DNA of 15,741 bases, from NCBI GenBank assembly GCA_021617435.1, contig JAJWCP010000017.1, positions 1-15,741 on the forward strand. The letters are read 5' to 3'. Source of the stretch: Pseudomonadota bacterium. Lineage in GTDB: Bacteria; Pseudomonadota; Alphaproteobacteria; RF32; CAG-239. Positions 5,648 through 12,379 of this stretch are shown in pieces (the first letter of the stretch is position 1; every line of letters begins with the position of its first letter). The notes beneath the pieces were generated by a model. That model was not told the DNA's origin. It saw only the letters and a list, made by a program, of their open reading frames with translations, and did not search any database. Made by a program: the position numbers and the translations under genes.

Positions 5648-7777
5648 TTATTTGCGGTCTTTTTCTTTCATAGCTTCAGGAGCTTTAGGTGCCGGAGCCA
5701 TAATTTTTTCGGTCACCGGTTTATAAACCGTTTGCTGCCACGGACTCGGTTTGGCATAAAGTTTTTCACAAATTGAGAGCCCGACGCTGCGCAAAGCGGT
5801 TTCGGTCGGCAGGAACAAATCCATACCGCTGTCAGTCTTTTTACCGGAATGAGCCACCCCGTTAATAGTGCCGTTGGCATCAATCAAAACTCCGCCGATG
5901 GTAACGTTTTGTACAAAAGTGTTCATCATAATTTCCGAACCTTTGTCTTCCGAATAACGGTATCCGGCAACTTTACCGCTGTTGTCAATGTAGTTTTCGC
6001 CGTCATTAAAGTCAGGTACATCAAGCATACCCAAAACCATAAAGCCGCTTTGGTTTACTTTCGGCAAATCTAAATTCAATGAAAGCGGGGTATATTCGGT
6101 AGGCGTATCCAGCATAATCAACGCAATGTTTTTAACCGGATTTACGCGTACCGCATGACCGGTCAGCTCTTTGCCGTTAATGGTTTTAATTTGGTAATGA
6201 TTGTTAGTTTTATCAACCAAATCGGCTGAAGTTAAAACAAACGACTCTGAAATAATCAGACCGGCGCCTTTTTTATCGGCGTTACCGTTAATTTCAACCA
6301 CAGAGGCTCTGACTTTATATAAATTTTCCGGACTTAATGTTTCATACGGAGGTCTGTCAACAATGCACAGACTGTCAAATGACGTGGTGTTTTGCTGCAT
6401 GTCAACCCAAGTGTCGTCAACTTTGGCGCAATCGCCGTCTGAAACAACGCCGCTGTTTTCAACTACCACATTATCAAACACTTCATAATCTGAAACCACG
6501 CCTGATTTTTGCTCAATATAAGCCGGGCATTGGTTAATATCGCTTTCCGGACGGCTTATTTCGCAGTTTTTAACCTGAGTAAGCTCTTCCTCAAAACGGC
6601 ATTTGGCCGGATTTAAGGCAATTTCTTCATCAATTAAAGCATTGCGCTGTTCGGTTAATTCTTCCGGCGTCAAACGAATCATAAGCTGATCTTCAAACCC
6701 CGGCATGGTGCTTAAATTGCTTGCGGCATCGGCAAAAGCGTCTTCCACTAGCTTAATTTCGCCATTGGCAGCGCCGTTGTCTAAGTCGCTGTAACCGGTG
6801 GTTTGCCCTTCCCACAAAACTTTGGTCTTGGTAAGGTTGGTCAAGCGCCACGTAACCGTCATTTCAGCCGAACCGGTGCGTGAATTTTGTTTTTGAACAT
6901 CTTGCCAGTCATAACCGTCGCACACGTTCATAAAGAAGTTGGTGATTTCCGCAGTTAAAATATATTCAGGCAACGGGGAAGGAGTGGTTTGCAGGCACAA
7001 ATCATCAGGCATTTTAACCAGATTGTAGCAATCGCCGGTAACTTCTCCAAAAATTTGCGAGAAGTTCATGTCTTTTTCCATTATGCGACCGCGGTTTAAT
7101 ATCGCTTCCTTATCATAACGGCGGCATCCAAAAATTCTAAAACGATAATTGCCGAGTTTTTCCGGTCCGTTATTCGGCACATTGTCAAGGTTAAAGTCAA
7201 CATGTTCCAAATAAAGCGGAGCCATTGCGCAACAATTACGCTCAACCGATTGATAAATATACGGGGTGTAAGGAATGGCATAGTTGGCAATAAGCGGTTT
7301 GGGCTTTTCGCAGTTAATGCACGGACCGGTATCAATGAGCGGACCTGTTTGGCAATCAATACAGGGACCGGTGTCAATGAGCGGACCGGTCTGACAATTT
7401 ATGCAAGAACCGCCCGGAAACAAACTACCGTCTTTATCAATCGGACCTGTTTGGCAATCAACGCACGGTCCGCCCGGAAACAGGCTGCCGTCTTTGTTCA
7501 GCATAACAGTTTGTTCAAAACCAGCTGCGTTGCTGATTCCGACATTTGCATTAGTATAAGAGCCTTCCGCGGCTGATTTGCGGATAACTTTAGGAGTGGT
7601 GCGTTTGGCGGGCTTAGTCACGCTCTTGGGCGGACGACCGCGGCGCGCCATCATATCGCGCACTGTGTAAGCCGACTGCCTTGACGCGGCTGACACGCCG
7701 TCAAAACCGGCAAGCCCGGTGATAACGGCTGTCATCAAAGAAAAAAGTAAAAGTTTAGACGGCTTTAACATTTTCAT
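5648..7777 (-). CDS. Secreted CxxC-repeat protein with an inactive trypsin-like domain
   Basis: A 709-residue exported protein. Residues 1-30 are a signal peptide ending VSA. Residues 40-70 are basic. Residues 95-156 hold four CxxC units (C105/C108, C125/C128, C139/C142, C153/C156) in Gly/Pro-rich repeats. Residues about 185-370 form a domain with PLPEYILTAEITNFF (268-282) and VTWRLTNLTKTKVLWEG, similar in pattern to the lipoprotein pair at the left of the window. Residues about 485-670 look like a trypsin/HtrA-type fold, but the catalytic His is Asp519 (VLTSADLV), the Asp is Asn550 (VKNIALI) and the Ser is Ile627 (TIGGVLID). It should therefore be a pseudoprotease, perhaps a binding or scaffold module. 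The tail is Pro/Lys rich. An AGGAG site sits 7 bases before the ATG, overlapping the end of the operon partner comM by proximity (18-base gap). Confidence 0.85.
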   Translation of the reverse strand: MKMLKPSKLLLFSLMTAVITGLAGFDGVSAASRQSAYTVRDMMARRGRPPKSVTKPAKRTTPKVIRKSAAEGSYTNANVGISNAAGFEQTVMLNKDGSLFPGGPCVDCQTGPIDKDGSLFPGGSCINCQTGPLIDTGPCIDCQTGPLIDTGPCINCEKPKPLIANYAIPYTPYIYQSVERNCCAMAPLYLEHVDFNLDNVPNNGPEKLGNYRFRIFGCRRYDKEAILNRGRIMEKDMNFSQIFGEVTGDCYNLVKMPDDLCLQTTPSPLPEYILTAEITNFFMNVCDGYDWQDVQKQNSRTGSAEMTVTWRLTNLTKTKVLWEGQTTGYSDLDNGAANGEIKLVEDAFADAASNLSTMPGFEDQLMIRLTPEELTEQRNALIDEEIALNPAKCRFEEELTQVKNCEISRPESDINQCPAYIEQKSGVVSDYEVFDNVVVENSGVVSDGDCAKVDDTWVDMQQNTTSFDSLCIVDRPPYETLSPENLYKVRASVVEINGNADKKGAGLIISESFVLTSADLVDKTNNHYQIKTINGKELTGHAVRVNPVKNIALIMLDTPTEYTPLSLNLDLPKVNQSGFMVLGMLDVPDFNDGENYIDNSGKVAGYRYSEDKGSEIMMNTFVQNVTIGGVLIDANGTINGVAHSGKKTDSGMDLFLPTETALRSVGLSICEKLYAKPSPWQQTVYKPVTEKIMAPAPKAPEAMKEKDRK
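7310..7495 (-). repeat. In-frame CxxC-coding repeat array
   Basis: Inside the 709-residue gene, DNA coding for residues 95-156 is made of repeated units. Two copies of a 60-base unit encode (N/I)DKDGSLFPGGxCxxCQTGP-like sequence, followed by two 42-base units encoding LIDTGPCIxC(Q/E). Nucleotide similarity between units is high (for example ggacctgtttggcaatcaa occurs twice), so the array probably expanded by slippage or recombination and may vary between strains. Confidence 0.85.
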
Positions 7778-7795
7778 TTTTTAATCTCCTGTAAT

Positions 7796-9313
7796 TTATT
7801 TTGCCGGCATAACGCGCCGATAATTTAACGCTTCGGCGATATGCATTTTAAGCACTTTTGTTTCATTTTGCAAGTCCGCAATTGTTCTTGCTAATCTTAA
7901 TGTGCGATGATAACCGCGGGCGGAAAGCTTAAACTGCTCTGCAAAGCGGATTAAAAGCTTTTGCGCCTCGTTGTCAAGTTGCACTGCGTCTTCTAAAAGG
8001 TCGCCTTTTAATTGCGAGTTGGTCAACAATTCGGGGCGTCCGAATTTTATAAAACGTTCTTTTTGAATTTCGCGAGCCGTAATTACGCGTTTGCGTACGG
8101 TTTCTGACGATTCGCCTTTGACTTGCTCAAAAATTTCCCACGGGCTGACCGGCGGCACAAAAACATGAATATCAATACGGTCTAACAACGGACCGGAAAT
8201 TTTAGCCTGATATTCTGCGGCGCATTGCGGTGCTTTCGGGCATTCTTGCCCTGCAAAACCCAAATATCCGCAACGGCATGGGTTCATAGCGGCGATTAGC
8301 TGAAAACGCGCCGGATAAGTATGATGATATTCGGCTCTTGAAACGGTAACACAACCGTTTTCAAGCGGTTGACGCAATGCTTCTAAGGTGCTGCGGTTAA
8401 ACTCGGGCAACTCGTCTAAAAACAAAACCCCGTTATGCGCGAGTGAAATTTCACCGGGCATAGCTTTGCGCCCGCCGCCGACCAAAGCCGAAGTTGAGGC
8501 ATTATGGTGCGGGTCACGGTACGGACGAGTAAAGTCAAGCTCGCCGTCTTTTAATTCGCCGGCTACTGAATGAATAATGCAGGTTTCAAGCGCTTCTTCC
8601 GCGCTCAAAGGCGGCAAAATGGAAGTAAGCCGCGAAGCCAGCATTGATTTTCCGGCTCCTGGAGGTCCGACCATTAACATGTTGTGCGAGCCGGCGGCGG
8701 CAATTTCAAGCGCGCGTTTAGCGCTCTCTTGTCCTTTAATATCAGCCAAATCAAGCCCGCTTATTTGCTCTTTGCGCCGTTTGGCAACTGGTAGCGGCAG
8801 TGTTTGAATCCCTTTAAAATGATTGATTAGCGCAAGCAGACTCGGAGTTGCCACAATGTTTTTAAGCCCGCCCCAAACTGCTTCGCTGCCTTGCTGTTCG
8901 GGGCAAATAAGACCTTTGTCTTCGCGGTTGGCTTTAATTGCCACCGGCAGCACGCCGTTTACCGGCATAACCGAATTATCAAGCCCCAATTCACCAAGCA
9001 CGATATATTCGGAGAGTTCTTCCTGCGGCAAAATTTCCATACAGGTTAAAATGCCGACGGCAATCGGCAGGTCAAAGTGTGAGCCCTCTTTAAGCAGGTT
9101 AGCCGGTGCCAAGTTAATGGTGATGCGTTTAGCCGGAAAACTGATTCCGATAGCTTGAAACGCGGCGCGAACTCGTTCTTTACTTTCGGCAACCGCTTTA
9201 TCGGGCAGCCCCACGATAGTAAAAGCAGGTATTCCCGAGCTGATTTGAATTTGCACATCAACATCGGGAACATCTAATCCGCTAAAAGCTATGGTTTTAA
9301 TTTTGGCTTGCAT
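7796..9313 (-). CDS. comM: ComM/YifB-family AAA+ ATPase (Mg-chelatase-like)
   Basis: A 505-residue protein of the usual family length. By family knowledge ComM is a hexameric helicase that drives branch migration of single-stranded DNA during natural transformation; many bacteria carry it without known competence. Visible marks are the N-terminal ChlI domain (IPAFTIVGLPDKAVAESKERVRAA, from residue 28), Walker A GPPGAGKS (216-223), Walker B GVLFLDE (295-301), the Cys cluster AAMNPCRCGY (341-350) with C358 and C364, and a C-terminal helical domain with SARGYHRTLRLARTIADL. It starts 6 bases after the small lipoprotein gene and lies 18 bases before the CxxC-repeat gene, so all three appear to be one operon. 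Confidence 0.95.
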   Translation of the reverse strand: MQAKIKTIAFSGLDVPDVDVQIQISSGIPAFTIVGLPDKAVAESKERVRAAFQAIGISFPAKRITINLAPANLLKEGSHFDLPIAVGILTCMEILPQEELSEYIVLGELGLDNSVMPVNGVLPVAIKANREDKGLICPEQQGSEAVWGGLKNIVATPSLLALINHFKGIQTLPLPVAKRRKEQISGLDLADIKGQESAKRALEIAAAGSHNMLMVGPPGAGKSMLASRLTSILPPLSAEEALETCIIHSVAGELKDGELDFTRPYRDPHHNASTSALVGGGRKAMPGEISLAHNGVLFLDELPEFNRSTLEALRQPLENGCVTVSRAEYHHTYPARFQLIAAMNPCRCGYLGFAGQECPKAPQCAAEYQAKISGPLLDRIDIHVFVPPVSPWEIFEQVKGESSETVRKRVITAREIQKERFIKFGRPELLTNSQLKGDLLEDAVQLDNEAQKLLIRFAEQFKLSARGYHRTLRLARTIADLQNETKVLKMHIAEALNYRRVMPAK

Positions 9314-9319
9314 CGGCAG

Positions 9320-9646
9320 TTACCACCTTGGAACTTGTTCGTCTTTACGCCAACGACGGGTCGGGTAGGTGTCGCCTTTTAAAAAGTCAAATTCCGCCGG
9401 CAGTTTCGGAATATCTCTAAGCCGAACAAAACCTTTTGATTCAAAGCGTTTGGCACAGTCATTTGCTTGATAATCGGCGGAAGTAAAACAATAAACCAAC
9501 ACGCGCGACTTTAAGTTTTGCAGAGCAATAACCTCATCTTGAAACAAAGGCACGTTTTTAACCGGTACTTCTTCAGTATGAGTACAGCCCGAAAGTAAAG
9601 CCAGCACTGCGGCAAAGCCAAATATTTTTAAGTTTTTCATGCGCAT
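9320..9646 (-). CDS. Small lipoprotein of unknown function upstream of comM
   Basis: A 108-residue lipoprotein. The signal peptide ends in the lipobox L18-S-G-C21, so Cys21 is the likely lipid anchor. The mature part has two more Cys (C54, C64) and ends with DTYPTRRWRKDEQVPRW. I recall conserved alphaproteobacterial lipoproteins with this kind of ending, but the function is unknown. Two starts are possible: ATG at 9646 (4 bases from AAGGA) or ATG at 9640 (10 bases). The shorter form begins MKNLK and makes an equally good signal peptide. It is the first gene of the operon with comM and divergent from rpsF. Confidence 0.8.
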   Translation of the reverse strand: MRMKNLKIFGFAAVLALLSGCTHTEEVPVKNVPLFQDEVIALQNLKSRVLVYCFTSADYQANDCAKRFESKGFVRLRDIPKLPAEFDFLKGDTYPTRRWRKDEQVPRW

Positions 9647-9713
9647 AAAATCCTTATAACATATACCTCAAGCATAAACTTAATTTGTTAAAATAGTCTT
9701 TATAAAAAAATGC

Positions 9714-9741
9714 TTGCAAAAATAAAGTTTTGCGCTATATT
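9714..9741 (+). promoter_or_regulatory. Promoter of the rpsF-rpsR-rplI operon
   Basis: TTGCAA (9714-9719) and TATATT (9736-9741) are separated by 16 bases, which is a good sigma70-type pair for a strongly expressed ribosomal operon. The predicted start near 9748 would leave a leader of about 90 bases before the rpsF ATG at 9837. Confidence 0.65.
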
Positions 9742-9742
9742 A

Positions 9743-9804
9743 ACGCTTGTCCTTGCCGCAGAAAGTTTTTTGCGGCTATACATTTAACCGGACGCACAAG
9801 CGTC
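9743..9804 (+). promoter_or_regulatory. Structured rpsF leader, possible S6:S18 autoregulatory element
   Basis: Several complementary segments lie between the promoter and rpsF. acgcttgt (9743-9750) is fully complementary to acaagcgt (9796-9803). gccgca (9755-9760) pairs with tgcggc (9771-9776). gacgc/gcgtc (9791-9795 and 9800-9804) forms a competing hairpin around acaa. An ACCGG segment (9787-9791) sits near the closing stem. S6:S18 complexes are known to bind rpsF leaders carrying a CCG element next to a stem, so autoregulation is plausible. A problem is that the predicted start near 9748 would cut off part of the outer stem. Confidence 0.45.
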
Positions 9805-9836
9805 TATTTGTTGAGAATCCATAAGGAGAATTTTAT

Positions 9837-10184
9837 ATGGCAAATTACGAGAGCGTGCTTATTGCACGTCAGGACCTCGGCGCTTCTCAAGTAAACAGCC
9901 TCGTTTCAGATTTGAGCGAAGTTCTTAAAAAAGAAGGCGGCGAAGTTGTAAAAGTTGATAACTGGGGTTTGAAAAACCTTGCTTATCGTATCAAAAAAAA
10001 CCGCAAGGGACATTATGTTTTGTTAAACATTGTTGCTCCTGCCAAAGCAATCTTTGAATATGAACGCTTGATGAGATTAAACGAAGACGTTATTCGTTAT
10101 ATGACCATTAAAGTTGACGAATTTAACAACGAAATGTCTTCAGATGAAGATGTTGCCGCTGTTGAAGCCGAAGTTGAAGCTTAA
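9837..10184 (+). CDS. rpsF: Small-subunit ribosomal protein S6
   Basis: A 115-residue bS6 protein. It starts MANYESVLIARQDLG and contains the family's NWGLKNLAYRIKKNRKGHYVLLN strand-loop region and the LNEDVIRYMTIKVDE end of the ferredoxin-like domain, followed by an acidic tail. It binds S18 on the 30S platform. AAGGAG lies 8 bases before the ATG. It is the first gene of the operon; the rpsR ribosome binding site starts at its stop codon. Confidence 0.98.
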   Translation: MANYESVLIARQDLGASQVNSLVSDLSEVLKKEGGEVVKVDNWGLKNLAYRIKKNRKGHYVLLNIVAPAKAIFEYERLMRLNEDVIRYMTIKVDEFNNEMSSDEDVAAVEAEVEA

Positions 10185-10195
10185 GGAGAAACAAA

Positions 10196-10420
10196 ATGGC
10201 AAAACAATCATTCTTTAAAAGAAAATCTTGTCCTTTCTCCGGTGAAAACGCTTTGAGAATTGACTATAAAGACGTTAAGCTTCTTTCCCGTTTTATTTCG
10301 GAAAAAGGCAAAATCATTCCGAGCCGCATTACTTCAGTTTCTGCCAAAAAGCAGAGAGAATTGGCTCGTGCTATTAAACGCGCACGTTACATCGGCTTGT
10401 TGCCGTATGTGGCTATGTAA
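10196..10420 (+). CDS. rpsR: Small-subunit ribosomal protein S18
   Basis: A 74-residue bS18 protein with the family core IDYKDVKLLSRFISEKGKI and IPSRITSVSAKKQRELARAIKRARYIGLLPYV. It is a partner of S6 in the 30S platform. The N-terminal KRKSCPFS keeps one of the Cys often seen in S18. It begins 12 bases after rpsF with its AAGGAG overlapping the rpsF stop, so translation is tightly linked. Confidence 0.98.
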   Translation: MAKQSFFKRKSCPFSGENALRIDYKDVKLLSRFISEKGKIIPSRITSVSAKKQRELARAIKRARYIGLLPYVAM

Positions 10421-10435
10421 GGGGAGGATGAGAAT

Positions 10436-10921
10436 ATGGAAGTCATTCTTCTTGAACACGTTGAAAAATTAGGTAAAATGGGCGACAAAGTAAACGTTAA
10501 AAACGGTTACGCTCGTAACTACCTGTTGCCGCAAAACAAAGCTTTGCGCGCTACCGAAGCTAATGTTGCTTTCTTTGGAAAACAGAAAGCCGAGCTTGAA
10601 GCTCACAACAAAGCATTGTTTGAAAAAGCTTCAGAAAAAGCCGAAGCTCTTAAAGGCTTTAAGGCTGTTCTTATTCGTCAAGCCGCTGAAACCGGTCAGT
10701 TGTACGGTTCTGTTACCATTCGTGACATTGCCGCAGCAATTAACGAAGCCGGTTATGATGTTGAACGCCGTTATGTTTTCCTTGAAAAACCGATTAAAGA
10801 TTTAGGTATTTATCAAGTAAAACTTAACCTGCACCCTGAAGTTTCACAGACCATTTTGGTAAACGTTGCCAGAACTGCTGATGAAGCTGCTAAGCAGGAA
10901 AAGGCTTTCAGTCAGGAATAA
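10436..10921 (+). CDS. rplI: Large-subunit ribosomal protein L9
   Basis: A 161-residue bL9 protein. The N-terminal domain has EVILLEHVEKLGKMGDKVNV and the family signature KNGYARNYLLPQNKALRAT (22-40), then a long central helix (residues about 41-75) and a C-terminal rRNA-binding domain. The length is about ten residues more than many bL9 proteins because of a short charged tail. GGGGAGG lies upstream of the ATG at 10436. It is the last gene of the operon and is followed by a strong terminator. Confidence 0.98.
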   Translation: MEVILLEHVEKLGKMGDKVNVKNGYARNYLLPQNKALRATEANVAFFGKQKAELEAHNKALFEKASEKAEALKGFKAVLIRQAAETGQLYGSVTIRDIAAAINEAGYDVERRYVFLEKPIKDLGIYQVKLNLHPEVSQTILVNVARTADEAAKQEKAFSQE

Positions 10922-10942
10922 TGCCTGATTTATGGCAAAAAT

Positions 10943-10977
10943 AAAAAACTCCGTCGGCTATGGTCGGCGGAGTTTTT
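10943..10977. terminator. Rho-independent terminator after rplI, probably bidirectional
   Basis: actccgtcggc (10948-10958) pairs with gtcggcggagt (10963-10973) through 11 pairs including two G-T wobbles, around a TATG loop. On the plus strand it ends in TTTTT; on the minus strand the run of As before the stem gives TTTTTT. It separates rplI from the convergent membrane protein gene, whose stop is at 10998. Confidence 0.92.
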
Positions 10978-10997
10978 GTTAGTGTTAAATCTGATAA

Positions 10998-11543
10998 TCA
11001 ATAGCGCTTTGCAAATAATTTAAATATTATCCATCTTAACAGCATTATTATCCACATATAAAATGTGCAAATTATGGTTCCTAACAGATAAAACGGAATT
11101 AAGCCGTATCTTCCGTATTGAATAAGGGTTATAAAATCATGATACGAAAGGAAAATTATTAATCCGCAGATTTCTAAAATGTCATATATCCGCCGCCTTT
11201 TTGGCGATAGCAATGAAAATGATAAAGTTTTAAATATCATGTATAATACAAAAAAATACCAAACTAAAAGCATAAGTCCAAGCATTTTCGGAAGACATAA
11301 ATGTATCGTGCCGGCAAAATTTAAGTTTGCCGTGTTATCTAAAAAGCTGAAAATGGTAAAGTCGGCAACAGGGTCGGCTGAATTAATGTTAAAACTGCCG
11401 ACCGAAATACACATTGCATGCCAATCTATAAAATCGTCATGATTTAAACTTAACAGCATATACACAAAAACGCCGTAAAGCACGATATACAATAAATATC
11501 GTAATGTTTTTAATCTGCTGTTATTCTGGCTTTCTTCTGTCAT
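10998..11543 (-). CDS. Membrane protein of unknown function, tandem paralogue A
   Basis: A 181-residue protein with four likely membrane helices, near residues 14-27, 83-105, 122-140 and 146-173. It is a paralogue of the gene just upstream: both share YLLYIVLY, ADPVxxFTIFSFL-like sequence, HLCLP, and a 43-residue identical stretch from ILEICGLIIFLSYHD to IICTFYMW. It lacks the N-terminal insertion and C-terminal tail of its neighbour. Polar residues inside the shared region (H, D, Y, R) may be functional, but I recognise no family. No ribosome binding site is visible. The region is more AT-rich than its neighbours, which fits a recently acquired or fast-evolving pair. Confidence 0.75.
   Translation of the reverse strand: MTEESQNNSRLKTLRYLLYIVLYGVFVYMLLSLNHDDFIDWHAMCISVGSFNINSADPVADFTIFSFLDNTANLNFAGTIHLCLPKMLGLMLLVWYFFVLYMIFKTLSFSLLSPKRRRIYDILEICGLIIFLSYHDFITLIQYGRYGLIPFYLLGTIICTFYMWIIMLLRWIIFKLFAKRY
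11052..11180 (-). repeat. 129-base block identical to 11678-11806 (copy 1)
   Basis: Aligned by eye, 11052-11180 and 11678-11806 match at all 129 positions, while sequence on both sides drops to roughly two thirds identity or less. The block codes for the identical 43 residues in the two paralogues. Recent gene conversion is the simplest explanation. Confidence 0.95.
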
Positions 11544-11569
11544 ATTAAAACCATTTATAAGTACGGATA

Positions 11570-12250
11570 TTAATGTTGTTTTTTGTTATTTCTAAGTCGG
11601 CTGAGCGGCGGCGCTATAAGCAAACGATATATATAACCTAAAAACTTTAATATCGCCCAGCCTATCAGTAAAAATACCCACATATAAAATGTGCAAATTA
11701 TGGTTCCTAACAGATAAAACGGAATTAAGCCGTATCTTCCGTATTGAATAAGGGTTATAAAATCATGATACGAAAGGAAAATTATTAATCCGCAGATTTC
11801 TAAAATTACATACTTCCAAGGTAATTTTTTCCACAATACGCAAAATGATAAGATTTTAAATGCGGTATAGAACAAAAGAAAATACCATGCCAAAACCACA
11901 AAATAATATGCGCTCGGCAGGCATAAATGCATATCACCGGCAAGATTTACATGTGCGTAGCTTTCTAAAAAGCTGAAAATGGTAAAGGATATAACAGGTT
12001 CTGCCGAATAAATGTTAAAAAAGCCGACAGGAACACACGCCTCATAAAAATCTGTATCTAATGTGTCATGAGTTAAAAGATTCATCATATACAAAAATTT
12101 AGCATAAAGCACGATATACAACAAATAGCGTAAAAAGGTTATAAGCCCTTTTAGTGTTTTGAAGTTGGAGCCTTTAATATCGGCTTTTAAAAAAGCTGTA
12201 AAATTTTTGAGTATTTTTAAGCCGCTATTGTCTTTGTTTTCTTCTGTCAT
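11570..12250 (-). CDS. Membrane protein of unknown function, tandem paralogue B
   Basis: A 226-residue version of the neighbouring paralogue, with about four membrane helices. Compared with paralogue A it has an extra stretch of about 30 residues near the N-terminus, in which a short motif appears twice (LKILKNFTAFLK and FKTLKGLITFLR), and a longer basic C-terminal tail ending NNKKQH. Shared segments are the MTEE start, YLLYIVLY, the HLCLP segment and the 43 identical residues ILEICGLIIF to IICTFYMW. The start sequence and 17 upstream bases are the same as for paralogue A. It lies 26 bases upstream of paralogue A, so both are probably co-transcribed. Function unknown. Confidence 0.75.
   Translation of the reverse strand: MTEENKDNSGLKILKNFTAFLKADIKGSNFKTLKGLITFLRYLLYIVLYAKFLYMMNLLTHDTLDTDFYEACVPVGFFNIYSAEPVISFTIFSFLESYAHVNLAGDMHLCLPSAYYFVVLAWYFLLFYTAFKILSFCVLWKKLPWKYVILEICGLIIFLSYHDFITLIQYGRYGLIPFYLLGTIICTFYMWVFLLIGWAILKFLGYIYRLLIAPPLSRLRNNKKQH
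11678..11806 (-). repeat. 129-base block identical to 11052-11180 (copy 2)
   Basis: Second copy of the identical block described for the neighbouring paralogue. The edges are sharp on both sides, which argues for gene conversion rather than slow divergence after duplication. Confidence 0.95.
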
Positions 12251-12293
12251 ATTAAAACCATTTATAAATTGTTGTTAATTATCCATATCACAA

Positions 12294-12330
12294 CTTAAGG
12301 TCTAAATCAACATCTAATTTAGACTTTAAG
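12294..12330. repeat. 14-base inverted repeat between uvrB and the paralogue pair
   Basis: cttaaggtctaaat (12294-12307) and atttagactttaag (12317-12330) are complementary at 13 of 14 positions around a 9-base spacer. It is AT-rich and has no U-tract on either strand, so it is not a clear terminator for uvrB. It could be an operator or a weak terminator lying before the paralogue pair. Confidence 0.7.
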
Positions 12331-12379
12331 AAGCTTTGTGGGCAAAAGTTAATACGCAATTTAACTGATTATTTTGGGG

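Noticed and set aside
5648..6400. Active DegP/HtrA-type protease
   Set aside because: His, Asp and Ser at the catalytic positions are Asp, Asn and Ile, and no PDZ domain is visible.
7310..7495. Regular repeats that could suggest a CRISPR array
   Set aside because: The repeats lie in frame within a long coding sequence, unit lengths are multiples of three, and there are no unique spacers.
10943..10977. Second copy of the prepilin-leader palindrome (both contain actccg/cggagt)
   Set aside because: The loop and outer bases differ, and it has the T-run and position of an intrinsic terminator.
10998..12250. Paralogue pair with long identical block as an insertion sequence or transposon
   Set aside because: No transposase motifs, no terminal inverted repeats and no target duplications; both are intact membrane protein genes.
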